Assembly: GCA_000435595.1 (NCBI GenBank)
Contig: FR895428.1
Location: forward strand, 6,167-70,166
Direction of reading: 5' to 3'
Origin: Firmicutes bacterium CAG:882
GTDB taxonomy: Bacteria; Bacillota; Clostridia; Lachnospirales; Lachnospiraceae
DNA: 64,000 nt
The notes under the pieces are model-generated. The model ran no database searches, was not told the origin of the DNA, and worked only from the letters and a program-made list of their open reading frames with translations. Position 1 is the stretch's first letter. Each line of letters begins with the position of its first letter. Positions 35,151 through 43,906 of the stretch are shown piece after piece. A program made the translations under genes and the position numbers.

Positions 35151-36431
35151 CTATATCTTATACACTATCTTTCCATCGCAGATAGTGTAGTGTACCTTTC
35201 CCGGCAGCTCCCAGCCAAAAAACGGGCTGTTCGCCGCCTTAGATGCAAAATGGTCAACAGTCCACTTCTCGTGCTCTCCGAATATGACAATATCCGCAGG
35301 ATTTCCCTCGGCTATGCTCACGGGCTTTCTCCTGTAAAATTCCATCGGATTTCTGCTCATACATTCCATGAGCTTCATAAGAGTGAGGTGCCCCGGCTCG
35401 ACAAGTGACCTGATTCCTAGTCCAAGCGAAGTCTCAAGCCCCGTAATTCCACTCGGTGCGTTCTCCATAGGTCTTGCCTTCTCCTCTGCACTATGAGGTG
35501 CGTGGTCCGTCACAATCATATCTATCGTGCCGTCGCAAAGCCCCTCTATTATCTTAAGTCTGTCCTCCTCTGTTCTCACAGGAGGATTCATTCTCGCAAG
35601 TGTGCCGTATTCCAACACAGCCTTGTCAGTCAATGTAAAATGATGCGGTGTAGCCTCCGCATGGACATCCGCTCCGAGCTTCTTTGCCGTCCTCACATAC
35701 TCAACCGCATTCTTCGAGCTTATGTGCTGTATGCACACCGAAGCTCCCGTGTGTAGTGCCAGTGCACAGTCCCTTGCCACCATCACATCCTCAGCTGTTC
35801 TTGATGCACCGCCGTATCCGATTTTTTCAGACACCTCTCCCTGATGAACTCCAGGTGCGGCTATGAATGCCGGGTCCTCCTCATGCAGACTTATCGGAAG
35901 ATTAAGCTTCTTCGCTCTATCCATTGCCTCCACAAGCACATGCTCATCCATAATCGGGATTCCATCGTCCGTGAAACCCGCCGCACCTGCTTCTGCAAGA
36001 GCTTCCATATCCACGAGTTCCTTACCTGCAAGCCCCTTGCTCACGGTCGCAGCGGACAGCACATGTATGCCTGTCTGTGCACCTTTTTTAAGAACATACT
36101 CAAGTGTATCCACATTATCCACAGGTGGCTTGGTATTAGCCATACACACAACTGTCGTGAATCCGCCCCTTGCAGCAGCCGCCGCACCGGTCATTATGTC
36201 CTCCTTATAAGTAAATCCCGGGTCGCGGAAATGCACATGAGTATCCACAAGTCCCGGAGCCACAACAAGCCCAGATGCATCTATAATCTGTGCTGTTCTA
36301 TCTTTCTCATCCAAAAGTGCAGCAGCCTTGTCTCCCACGGCTGCAATCCTTCCTCCATCAACAAGTACATCCATGACCTTGTCAACACCGCTCACAGGGT
36401 CAACCACCCTGCCGTTCTTTATAAGAAGCAT
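35151..36431 (-). CDS. pyrC: Dihydroorotase
   Basis: A 426-residue type I dihydroorotase, normal length. The zinc-binding motif is DTHVHFRDPG (residues ~50-60). Further blocks are GGFTTVVCMANTKPPVDN (~83-100), a SLHEEDPAF block near 175, CIQHISSK near 230 and the catalytic DHAPHS near 305. It makes dihydroorotate from carbamoyl aspartate in pyrimidine synthesis. The start ATG at 36429-36431 has GGAGG seven bases upstream. It is embedded in the glycosyltransferase locus but has its own promoter (36494-36523). No PyrR-type attenuator fits in its short leader. The next glycosyltransferase starts only 36 bases after its stop, so it may be co-transcribed downstream. Confidence 0.96.
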   Translation of the reverse strand: MLLIKNGRVVDPVSGVDKVMDVLVDGGRIAAVGDKAAALLDEKDRTAQIIDASGLVVAPGLVDTHVHFRDPGFTYKEDIMTGAAAAARGGFTTVVCMANTKPPVDNVDTLEYVLKKGAQTGIHVLSAATVSKGLAGKELVDMEALAEAGAAGFTDDGIPIMDEHVLVEAMDRAKKLNLPISLHEEDPAFIAAPGVHQGEVSEKIGYGGASRTAEDVMVARDCALALHTGASVCIQHISSKNAVEYVRTAKKLGADVHAEATPHHFTLTDKAVLEYGTLARMNPPVRTEEDRLKIIEGLCDGTIDMIVTDHAPHSAEEKARPMENAPSGITGLETSLGLGIRSLVEPGHLTLMKLMECMSRNPMEFYRRKPVSIAEGNPADIVIFGEHEKWTVDHFASKAANSPFFGWELPGKVHYTICDGKIVYKI

Positions 36432-36493
36432 GTCTTTACCTCCAAAGTACAATTCAGCTATGCATCACAAGCACATCGCTTTTCTTATATAAT

Positions 36494-36523
36494 AGCATAC
36501 CCACTTAAACGAAATATTGTCAA
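36494..36523 (-). promoter_or_regulatory. pyrC promoter
   Basis: Minus strand: consensus TTGACA at 36518-36523, an 18-base spacer, TATGCT at 36494-36499, about 60 bases before the pyrC start. The -10 is imperfect. Confidence 0.6.
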
Positions 36524-36588
36524 GTGTAAATAGCCATGTCCGATACCTTTGTTTTTATATTAAGGTGCAGCAAATTACAGCAGATGCT

Positions 36589-36849
36589 TTATTCTCTCAA
36601 AGCTGTAATCGGAACAACAAATACACCATCGGTTCTTTGATATGCAGCATTGGATAATCCGCATATCACACATAACGATTTTGGTGCCTTTCCTCCTTTT
36701 TTTTCAATCTCATTTCTTATCTTTATGAGATTGTCTGCAGCTACATCAATCTGATTCGCTCCCAGTTTGATTTCAAATGCACATGTACCATTCTGTTGTT
36801 GCTGCAATTCCAGATACCCTGTCGCATAGAAGCGTGCGCCGCAAGGCAC
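36589..36849 (-). pseudogene. C-terminal remnant of a DUF4143 AAA-family ATPase
   Basis: The last ~75 residues of this frame (FEIKLGANQIDVAADNLIKI, then LCVICGLSNAAYQRTDGVFV, ending VVPITALRE) match the extreme C terminus of DUF4143 proteins, which are normally about 400 residues with an N-terminal P-loop ATPase. The rest is missing. The frame upstream runs only ~14 codons to a TAG near 36892, there is no good start codon (GTG at 36849 without a ribosome site), and the other frames show no ATPase motifs. It lies 48 bases after the stop of the large glycosyltransferase gene. I read it as a decayed fragment of a once complete gene. Confidence 0.75.
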
Positions 36850-36897
36850 ACTAAAAATAAGCAGACATACGGTTTCTTTCCATATATCTGCCTATCA

Positions 36898-39375
36898 TTA
36901 TTTTTTAATCGTATACAACTCCCCCACAAGCTCAAGATTAGGGTTGTAATACATATCTCCCGCGATTAGTGCAGCCCGCCACTTGTCAATAAAGTGCATT
37001 ATCTCTCCGCCAAAGCGCTCCTGCTTCTTTCCTGTATCCTCGGCACCTCTTGACTTGTACTCATAATGGTGAAGCTTTGCGTGCGGATCATAGATAATCT
37101 TATATCCTGCCGCCCTCACTTTCATACAATAATCAATGTCGTTAAAGGCAACCTCAAAGCTCTCGTCAAGCCCTCCGACCTCATCAAACACACTTCTCTT
37201 TGTGAGAAGGCATGCCGCCGTCACGGCAGAGAGTTCCTGTGAAAGCACAGCCCTTGCAAAGTAGCCGTACACATCATCGCCTATTCCCGTAAATGCATGT
37301 CCTGCAACACCCTGATAGCCTATAATTACTCCCGCATGCTGAACCGTGTCATCATCGTAGAGAAGCTTTGCTCCTACGATACCAACCTCTGCTCTCTGAC
37401 ACTGTGCAAGCATACATCTTAAGCTGTCCGGTTCAATCACGGATGTATCATTGTTGAGAAGCAATATATACTCTCCCTTCGCATACCTTGCTCCGAAATT
37501 GTTTATTGCGGAATAGTTGAATATCCCGTCCCACTTTACAAGCTTAAATTTATCACCGTATTTCTTCTCAAGCTCTTTGTATCCCTCAAAGGTATCTTCC
37601 AGCACACTGTTATTTTCAACCACAATATACTCGACATTGTGATAATTATTGACATTTTCCATAGATTCGAGGCAGCGTGTCAAATCGTCCAAATGATCCT
37701 TGTTAGGTATTATAACTGATACAAGCGGTTTCTCGGTAAGCTTATACCTTATATCGTAAAAGCCCGGTGCCACGCCATTCTTTACCTCACCATCAATTCC
37801 CATTCTCTTCAGGTGGGCACTCACCGCATTAACGCCTGCCGTGTTCGCATAGGTCTTGGTTGATGCACTCTTTGCGGTTGAATTATCATTGATTCTCCAG
37901 TGATACAGTATTCTCGGGATATGGCGCACACATTCTGCCTTTTCAACACATCTCAGCACATAATCATGATCCTGCGAACCATTGAACTGTGTATAAAGCC
38001 CCCCCACCTTGTCTGCCAAGCTCTTTTTTACAACGCTGAGGTGGCATATATAATTGTTGGAACGCAAAAGCTCCATATTAAGGTCAGACTTAAAATGTGC
38101 CTCTGTGTGGTGCCCTGTCGCCTCGATAATCTTATCCTCATCCGAATATATAAAATCTGCCTGCGGATATCTCTCAAGCTCACGCATACACTCAAATAAT
38201 GCTGTCGGATGCAGTTCATCATCATGGTCGCCGAACACAATAAAGTCTCCGTCAGCCATACTCATAGCCGCATTGGTATTCTCGGCAATTCCAAGATTAT
38301 TCTCAAGCTTTATATACTTAACCTTGTCCTCACCATACTTTTCAACATACGGTTTTACCACATTCTCAACCGTATATCCGTCACCGCTTCCGTCCGCTAA
38401 GCATATCTGCCAGTTGTCATAGGTCTGTGCCACTATTGAGTCGAGCATCAACGTAAAGAACTTTACATCAGGTCTGTAGACAGGAATAAGTATCGAAAAC
38501 TTATAATTTGACGCAAATTTATAATCCCGCTGCTCCTTAAGTCTCGCTTCATTCGGATTTATCTTGTTAAAATAAATGTTTGTCGGGTCCTTTATCGATT
38601 TTCCGGTAAGCTTACCGACCGCCTTTACAATGAATCTCTTCATTCCGTACATGGCTATATAGTTTCTTGCCCTGGTTATATAATCATTGCGCTTATCCTC
38701 AGCAAGCCTTACACTTCGCCTCTGCTGCCCGGATGAATCACGGTTCACAACCACACCTATGCTTCCCCTTCTGCCTCCTGATTCTGATGTAATCCTTATG
38801 CTTCGTACATCAGTATCCTCAACCGTCAGTTCAAAGCCACAGTTCCTGTTGAGCTCACCCTCAAAATATCTGCTCACCATATCAGCTCTTGTAAAATAAT
38901 CCGCCTTATACTCAAGCTCTTTTTTTTCTGCGTACACACTTAGCTTCAGCTCTCCTGCCGATTCCGCCCAGCCTGTAATCTTGATGGTTTTCGTTCTTTC
39001 ATCAGCCTGCACTCCGATAAGATTAATTTCTATGAGATTTCTCAGGTATTCAATCTGTGCTGAAGATATATTTATCTCCTCAATGCCTGAAGGGTAAGTA
39101 TCCTTTGTGAGAATAATCTTCACATTTTTTACTTTCTCTGGCAGGTTAATACACAGATTGTATTCACCGTCAAACTCAGGTTCGGCATTTTTATACACAA
39201 AAAGCAGAGGCGTATGCGGGTTTTCCACAATCTCCACCTCTGTTTCAATTCCATTAACGTAGGAAACAGCCTTAACATCCTTCATGTAATCCCTACATGA
39301 GCCCGTCTGGATGATAAGCCTGTTGCTGTCTCGTAAATCTATTCTTTTTTTATATATAAATATGAACTTGTCCAA
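36898..39375 (-). CDS. Large glycosyltransferase with two family 2 domains
   Basis: An 825-residue protein. Residues ~1-235 are beta-rich and non-catalytic. GT-A domain 1 (~285-530) has FSILIPVYRPDVKFFTLMLD, WQICLADGSGDG, GDHDDELHPTALFE, YSDEDKI and ILYHWRINDNSTA. GT-A domain 2 (~545-800) has PLVSVIIPNKDHLDDLTRCL, IVVENNS, YILLLNNDTSVIEPDSL, VQHAGVIIG and FNDIDYCMKVRAAG. Two active sites suggest a polymerising or alternating glycosyltransferase, as in some rhamnan and galactan synthesis enzymes; that is inference. The start is a TTG at 39373-39375 with a consensus AGGAGG six bases upstream. It follows the ABC exporter genes and a small membrane protein in the same operon. Confidence 0.92.
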   Translation of the reverse strand: MDKFIFIYKKRIDLRDSNRLIIQTGSCRDYMKDVKAVSYVNGIETEVEIVENPHTPLLFVYKNAEPEFDGEYNLCINLPEKVKNVKIILTKDTYPSGIEEINISSAQIEYLRNLIEINLIGVQADERTKTIKITGWAESAGELKLSVYAEKKELEYKADYFTRADMVSRYFEGELNRNCGFELTVEDTDVRSIRITSESGGRRGSIGVVVNRDSSGQQRRSVRLAEDKRNDYITRARNYIAMYGMKRFIVKAVGKLTGKSIKDPTNIYFNKINPNEARLKEQRDYKFASNYKFSILIPVYRPDVKFFTLMLDSIVAQTYDNWQICLADGSGDGYTVENVVKPYVEKYGEDKVKYIKLENNLGIAENTNAAMSMADGDFIVFGDHDDELHPTALFECMRELERYPQADFIYSDEDKIIEATGHHTEAHFKSDLNMELLRSNNYICHLSVVKKSLADKVGGLYTQFNGSQDHDYVLRCVEKAECVRHIPRILYHWRINDNSTAKSASTKTYANTAGVNAVSAHLKRMGIDGEVKNGVAPGFYDIRYKLTEKPLVSVIIPNKDHLDDLTRCLESMENVNNYHNVEYIVVENNSVLEDTFEGYKELEKKYGDKFKLVKWDGIFNYSAINNFGARYAKGEYILLLNNDTSVIEPDSLRCMLAQCQRAEVGIVGAKLLYDDDTVQHAGVIIGYQGVAGHAFTGIGDDVYGYFARAVLSQELSAVTAACLLTKRSVFDEVGGLDESFEVAFNDIDYCMKVRAAGYKIIYDPHAKLHHYEYKSRGAEDTGKKQERFGGEIMHFIDKWRAALIAGDMYYNPNLELVGELYTIKK

Positions 39376-39385
39376 GCCATGCCTC

Positions 39386-39589
39386 CTAATTTCTGAACAA
39401 CCTGTTGATTATAATCCAAAAAGCCGTCAGATATATTCCGATAAAGAGCATCATGATAAATGTCTCTAAATTGAACGGGCTCACACTGACAGTGAACCCG
39501 CCCTTTATATGGAACTTTGGAAGGAGAGCATAAAAATATGAAAAAGCAATATATAAAGCGGCAAGCACTGTTCTTTTTACATATTTCAT
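39386..39589 (-). CDS. Small membrane protein of unknown function
   Basis: A 67-residue protein with two hydrophobic segments (residues ~7-24 and ~44-63) joined by a polar loop with KFHIKGGFTVSVSPFN. No family recognised. The ATG at 39587-39589 has GGAG nine bases upstream, and the gene fits tightly between the ABC ATPase gene (18 bases away) and the large glycosyltransferase gene (10 bases away), so it is very likely real. It may be a membrane adaptor of the polysaccharide exporter or glycosyltransferase; that is a guess from position. Confidence 0.7.
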   Translation of the reverse strand: MKYVKRTVLAALYIAFSYFYALLPKFHIKGGFTVSVSPFNLETFIMMLFIGIYLTAFWIIINRLFRN

Positions 39590-39607
39590 TGCTGATATCT
39601 CCTCTCT

Positions 39608-40372
39608 TTATTTTCCACCATACAGCTCCTCATACTGAGCACATATCTCCTTGGTATCGCCGTAGGCTCTAAGCTTTCCATGCTCAAGCCATACAACCTT
39701 CCCACATACCATCTTTACCTGTTCTATACTGTGTGATACGAACAGAACCGTCGTACCCATCCGCATCATCTCTTCTATCCTGTCTATACACTTCTGCTGG
39801 AACTTAGAATCTCCCACTGCCAGAACCTCATCCACAATAAGTATATCCGGTTTTCCGATAGTTGCAATTGAAAATGCAAGTCTTGATGTCATACCCGATG
39901 AAAAATTCTTAACAGGTACGTCCATGAAATCATAGAGCTCCGCGAAATCAACTATCTCATCATATACATCCCTCATAAAAGACCTTGGATGTCCCAAAAG
40001 TGCTCCATTCAGGTAAATATTCTCTCTTGCCGTGAGATCGGAATCGAATCCTGCTCCAAGCTCAATAAGCGGAGCTACATCACCATATACCCTGACCGTG
40101 CCGTCAGTCGGCTTTAATACTCCTGCTATAACCTTAAGCATTGTACTTTTTCCGCTTCCGTTAAGTCCGATAAGTCCTATTGACTCGCCTCTTTTAACCG
40201 TGAAGTTCACATCCTTGAGTGCCCAGAATTCGTCAAAATGTAAATTTCCCTTAATTCTGCGCACAACATATTCTTTCAGACTGTCAACTCTCTCTCTGGC
40301 AAGATTAAAGCAGCGCGATACATTATTAACTTCTATTATGATATCATTGTTTAATGACATATTATTTTCCAT
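39608..40372 (-). CDS. Polysaccharide ABC transporter, ATP-binding protein (Wzt/TagH type)
   Basis: A 254-residue ATPase. Walker A is GLNGSGKST (residues ~73-81), followed by ELGAGFDSDLTARENIYLNG (typical of Wzt/TagH), the signature NFSSGMTSRLAFSIA (~157) and Walker B ILIVDEVLAVGD (~178). It lacks the extra C-terminal carbohydrate-binding domain of O9a-type Wzt proteins and ends soon after the H-loop (FVSHSIEQV). It powers export of a lipid-linked polysaccharide across the membrane with the permease encoded just upstream (17 bases apart). The start ATG at 40370-40372 has GGAG upstream. Confidence 0.95.
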   Translation of the reverse strand: MENNMSLNNDIIIEVNNVSRCFNLARERVDSLKEYVVRRIKGNLHFDEFWALKDVNFTVKRGESIGLIGLNGSGKSTMLKVIAGVLKPTDGTVRVYGDVAPLIELGAGFDSDLTARENIYLNGALLGHPRSFMRDVYDEIVDFAELYDFMDVPVKNFSSGMTSRLAFSIATIGKPDILIVDEVLAVGDSKFQQKCIDRIEEMMRMGTTVLFVSHSIEQVKMVCGKVVWLEHGKLRAYGDTKEICAQYEELYGGK

Positions 40373-40389
40373 ACTGCAAATTCTCCGCC

Positions 40390-41169
40390 TTACAAATAGA
40401 GTATAAACTCATCCTGCTTTTTATAGAATACCCACACGCCAAGCACCAGAATCAATGCACTCGGTATTATCGACATGAGTATCGTGTACAAATCCGGCAT
40501 GGAATTATACATCATAAATCCTCTGAACATGACAAGTATATTCGTTACCGGATTAATCTTAACAATAGTCTGCAGCACATTTCCAAGAATATCAAGCGGA
40601 TACATTATAGGTGCAAGATATATAAAGCCTGTCAGAAAAACCGAATACAGATGGACTATATCCCTGTATTTTACAGACAATGCTGCAAGTATAAAACCAA
40701 CACCCATTGAGAACATAATCATAATGACTATAGGTATCGCGGACAGGAACATCGTGTAATGAAGCGGTGTCCTGAGCACAACCATCACTATGAGCAGTGC
40801 CGCATATGCTGCAAATATGTTGATTGAACACGACAGTATTCTTGACAGCACAAATATATACTTAGGCACATACACCTTTTTTATCAATGCAGCGCTGTTG
40901 ATAATCGAATTCATTGACGCCTGTGTTGACTCAGAAAAGAAATTATACAATACCTGTCCACAGAGAATATATATAGGATAATTCTCAACGGCAAATCCAA
41001 AAATACGTGAAAATACCGCCGAGAGAATTATCATCATGAACAATGGGTTTAAAAGAGTCCACAACACACCGAGCACCGAACGACGATATTTATTTTTTAT
41101 GTCCCGCGAAACCAGCTCAAATAAAAGAGGTCTGAACTTGGCGAAATTGGCTCTTACTGAATGATGCAT
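40390..41169 (-). CDS. Polysaccharide ABC transporter permease (Wzm/TagG type)
   Basis: A 259-residue permease of the ABC-2 family with about six membrane helices. The cytoplasmic N-terminal segment reads LVSRDIKNKYRRSVLGVLW, followed by LNPLFMMIILSAVF, as in Wzm and TagG. The SVKYRDIVHLYSVFLTGFIYLAPIMYP motif, cut short here as AALSVKYRDI...APIMYP, lies near residues 165-195. It forms the membrane channel for the finished lipid-linked glycan. The start ATG at 41167-41169 has GAGGAAGG upstream. It sits between rmlC and the ATPase gene in one transcription unit. Confidence 0.94.
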   Translation of the reverse strand: MHHSVRANFAKFRPLLFELVSRDIKNKYRRSVLGVLWTLLNPLFMMIILSAVFSRIFGFAVENYPIYILCGQVLYNFFSESTQASMNSIINSAALIKKVYVPKYIFVLSRILSCSINIFAAYAALLIVMVVLRTPLHYTMFLSAIPIVIMIMFSMGVGFILAALSVKYRDIVHLYSVFLTGFIYLAPIMYPLDILGNVLQTIVKINPVTNILVMFRGFMMYNSMPDLYTILMSIIPSALILVLGVWVFYKKQDEFILYL

Positions 41170-41187
41170 TGTAAACCTTCCTCAAAC

Positions 41188-41772
41188 TTAGTTATTTTTC
41201 TTAGCAGCCACATACTCCGCAAGTGTTCCCCACTTAGTATCCTTGTCAGAGAATATAAGCTCCATTCCTTCAGGGATAGGCCACTTTACGCCCACCTCGG
41301 AATCATTCCATATAATACCGCCCTCATCGTTAGGATGATAAAAATCGGTACACTTATATGCGAACTCTGCAGTATCAGATAATACAACAAAGCCATGTGC
41401 AAAATTCTTCGGAATAAAGAACTGCTTCTTGTTCTCCTCTGACAGCTCAACACCGTACCACCTGCCGAAAGTCTTTGAGCCTTCTCTCAAATCAACGGCA
41501 ACATCGAACACCTTTCCTCTCGCTGCTCTCACAAGCTTATCCTGAGGAAACTGCTTCTGAAAATGAAGTCCTCTGATAACGCCCTTCTTAGAGCCTGACT
41601 GATTATCCTGAACGAACTGCATGTCAATTCCTGCAGCAGCATAATCATTATAGTTGTATACCTCATAGAAATATCCTCTCGCATCACCGAACACCTTCGG
41701 CTCGATAACCCTGAGTCCTTCTATCTCCACTCCGTCCTCTGTATAACATTTACTTACAGTAATCTGTCCCAT
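41188..41772 (-). CDS. rfbC: dTDP-4-dehydrorhamnose 3,5-epimerase
   Basis: A 194-residue cupin enzyme (RmlC). Motifs: DARGYFYEVYN (residues ~30-40), QDNQSGSKKGVIRGLHFQ (~56-73) with the catalytic His in GLHFQ, KVFDVAVDLREGSKTFG (~88-104), and IPKNFAHGFVVLSD (~117-130). It converts dTDP-4-keto-6-deoxyglucose to dTDP-4-keto-rhamnose, the third step of dTDP-L-rhamnose synthesis. It follows rmlA in the operon; a small hairpin in the 72-base spacer (41800-41820) has no T run and is not a clear terminator. Confidence 0.96.
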   Translation of the reverse strand: MGQITVSKCYTEDGVEIEGLRVIEPKVFGDARGYFYEVYNYNDYAAAGIDMQFVQDNQSGSKKGVIRGLHFQKQFPQDKLVRAARGKVFDVAVDLREGSKTFGRWYGVELSEENKKQFFIPKNFAHGFVVLSDTAEFAYKCTDFYHPNDEGGIIWNDSEVGVKWPIPEGMELIFSDKDTKWGTLAEYVAAKKNN

Positions 41773-41844
41773 TTAGCAACCTCGCATATTATGATGTTAG
41801 GGTCAAAAGGTATTTTGCCCCCAATGATACCGTTAATATTGATT

Positions 41845-42714
41845 TTAAAGACCGTTGGCAACCTCTAAAAGATATTTGCCGTAAGCAGTCTTAAGAAGAG
41901 GCTGTGCAAGTGCAACAAGCTGCTCCCTGTCAATGAAGCCTCTCTTGTATGCAATCTCCTCTATACAGGAAATATAAAGTCCCTGTCTCTTCTGGAATGC
42001 CGCAACGAAGTCTGCCGCATCAAGGAGGGCATCGTGGTTGCCCGTGTCAAGCCATGCAAAACCTCTTCCGAGTGTCTCAACCTGAAGCGTTCCGCGGCTT
42101 AAGTACTCATTATTGATGCTGGTTATCTCTATCTCACCTCTTGCTGAAGGCTTGACATTCTTAGCAATCTCAACAACATCGTTGTCGTAGAAATAAAGTC
42201 CCGGAACAGCATAGTTAGACTTCGGATGCTCAGGCTTCTCCTCTATCGAGAGTGCCTTTCCCGTCTCGTCGAACTCAACAACTCCGTATTCTCTCGGATC
42301 CCTTACATAATATCCGAATATTGTTGCACCGCTCTCTCTTGCCGCAACCTTCTGAAGAACCTTGGAAAAGCTCTGTCCATAGAAGATGTTGTCTCCGAGC
42401 ACAAGTGCAACTCTGTCGCTTCCGATGAACTTCTCTCCGATAATGAATGCATCGGCGAGTCCTCTGGGTGTCTCCTGAACCGCATACTCAAGGTTCATTC
42501 CGAGCTGGCTTCCGTCGCCTAACAGCTCCTTAAATACAGGTAAATCCCTCGGTGTTGAGATGATGAGCACCTCTCTTATGCCCGCAAGCATAAGCGTCGA
42601 GAGAGGATAATATATCATCGGCTTATCATAGACAGGCATAATCTGCTTTGAGATAGCCTTGGTAAGCGGGTAAAGTCTTGTTCCGGAACCTCCGGCGAGT
42701 ATAATTCCCTTCAT
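41845..42714 (-). CDS. rfbA: Glucose-1-phosphate thymidylyltransferase
   Basis: A 289-residue nucleotidyltransferase (RmlA), normal length. The N-terminal signature [20 protein letters not shown] (residues ~3-22) is followed by [20 protein letters not shown], the metal-binding Asp in [10 protein letters not shown] (~107-116), a [20 protein letters not shown] block near 150 and [19 protein letters not shown] near 225. It makes dTDP-glucose from dTTP and glucose 1-phosphate, the first committed step, and is usually feedback inhibited by dTDP-rhamnose. Its substrate could come from the phosphohexomutase at 27973-29706. Confidence 0.97.
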   Translation of the reverse strand: MKGIILAGGSGTRLYPLTKAISKQIMPVYDKPMIYYPLSTLMLAGIREVLIISTPRDLPVFKELLGDGSQLGMNLEYAVQETPRGLADAFIIGEKFIGSDRVALVLGDNIFYGQSFSKVLQKVAARESGATIFGYYVRDPREYGVVEFDETGKALSIEEKPEHPKSNYAVPGLYFYDNDVVEIAKNVKPSARGEIEITSINNEYLSRGTLQVETLGRGFAWLDTGNHDALLDAADFVAAFQKRQGLYISCIEEIAYKRGFIDREQLVALAQPLLKTAYGKYLLEVANGL

Positions 42715-42771
42715 ATCTTAATCCTTTCCGTAATCCTTATTGTAATATTTCTCTAATCCTTACTGCAGGGA

Positions 42772-43851
42772 TTACTTGTACATCTCGGCATAATACTTCT
42801 GGTAATCGCCGCTTGTAACATTCTTCATCCAATCCTCATGCTCGAAATACCACTTGATTGTGAGCCTGATTCCGTCCTTGAACATCGTGTCCGGAACCCA
42901 GCCGACTGCCGCCTTAATCTTATCCGGTGCTATCGCGTAGCGTCTGTCATGTCCCTTGCGGTCCGCAACGTATGTGATAAGCTCCTCGTTAATGTGTGCC
43001 TTTCTTGGATCCGAATCAGGAAGCATCTCGTTAAGTGTCTCAAGAATAATCTTTATAATCTCTATATTCTGCTTCTCATTATGTCCGCCGATATTATATC
43101 TCTCGCCAAGAACACCCTGCTCCTGAACCATATCGATAGCCTTCGCATGGTCCTCAACGTAAAGCCAGTCTCTTACGTTCTTTCCGTCACCGTATACGGG
43201 AAGCTTCTTTCCCGAAAGTGCATTGTTGATTATAAGCGGAATGAGCTTCTCCGGGAACTGGTAAGGTCCGTAGTTGTTGCTGCAGTTGGTTATATTTGCA
43301 GGGAAATGATATGTGTCAATGTATGCCTTTACAAGCATATCTGAGGAAGCCTTGCTTGCTGAATACGGGCTGTGCGGGTCAATAGGAGTTGTCTCATAGA
43401 AGAATGCGGTATCATCATCAGGAAGTGAACCGTATACCTCGTCAGTTGATACATGGAGGAACTTCTTTCCCTCCTTATATGAGCCGTCAGGAAGCTCCCA
43501 TGCCTTCTTGGCCGCATTGAGCATAACCGCCGTTCCGAGCACGTTCGTCTTAACGAATACCTCAGGGTTCTTGATGCTTCTGTCAACATGGCTCTCGGCA
43601 GCGAAATGAACAACTCTGTCAATATCGTTCCCGGCAAATATCTTCTCTATTGCCTCCTTATCGCAGATATCAGCCTTAACAAAGGTGTAGTTAGGCTTAT
43701 CGGCGATGTCCTTAAGATTCTCAAGATTTCCGGCGTATGTAAGTACATCCACGTTGATAATGCGGATAGTGTCCCCATACTTCTTAAACATATAATGAAT
43801 ATAATTAGAACCGATAAAACCGGCTCCTCCGGTTACAAGGTAAGTTCTCAT
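42772..43851 (-). CDS. rfbB: dTDP-glucose 4,6-dehydratase
   Basis: A 359-residue short-chain dehydrogenase of the extended type (RmlB). NAD-binding GGAGFIGSNY (residues ~8-17), the catalytic TDEVYG (~132-137) and the YSASKASSD active site (Y-x3-K, ~165) are present, followed by TNCSNNYGPYQFPEKLIPL. It forms dTDP-4-keto-6-deoxyglucose, the second step. The gene lies between rmlD and rmlA with 55-57-base spacers. Start ATG at 43849-43851. Confidence 0.97.
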   Translation of the reverse strand: MRTYLVTGGAGFIGSNYIHYMFKKYGDTIRIINVDVLTYAGNLENLKDIADKPNYTFVKADICDKEAIEKIFAGNDIDRVVHFAAESHVDRSIKNPEVFVKTNVLGTAVMLNAAKKAWELPDGSYKEGKKFLHVSTDEVYGSLPDDDTAFFYETTPIDPHSPYSASKASSDMLVKAYIDTYHFPANITNCSNNYGPYQFPEKLIPLIINNALSGKKLPVYGDGKNVRDWLYVEDHAKAIDMVQEQGVLGERYNIGGHNEKQNIEIIKIILETLNEMLPDSDPRKAHINEELITYVADRKGHDRRYAIAPDKIKAAVGWVPDTMFKDGIRLTIKWYFEHEDWMKNVTSGDYQKYYAEMYK

Positions 43852-43906
43852 GTCAAAAATTCTCCTTTTATTTTTACATATCCTTCAAAGCATAGCTATG
43901 TGTATG

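Noticed and set aside
41800..41820. Hairpin between rmlA and rmlC as a terminator
   Set aside because: The short GGG-CAAAA/TTTTG-CCC stem has no T run on the minus strand, and the flanking genes are consecutive steps of one pathway. At most it is a weak attenuator or processing site.
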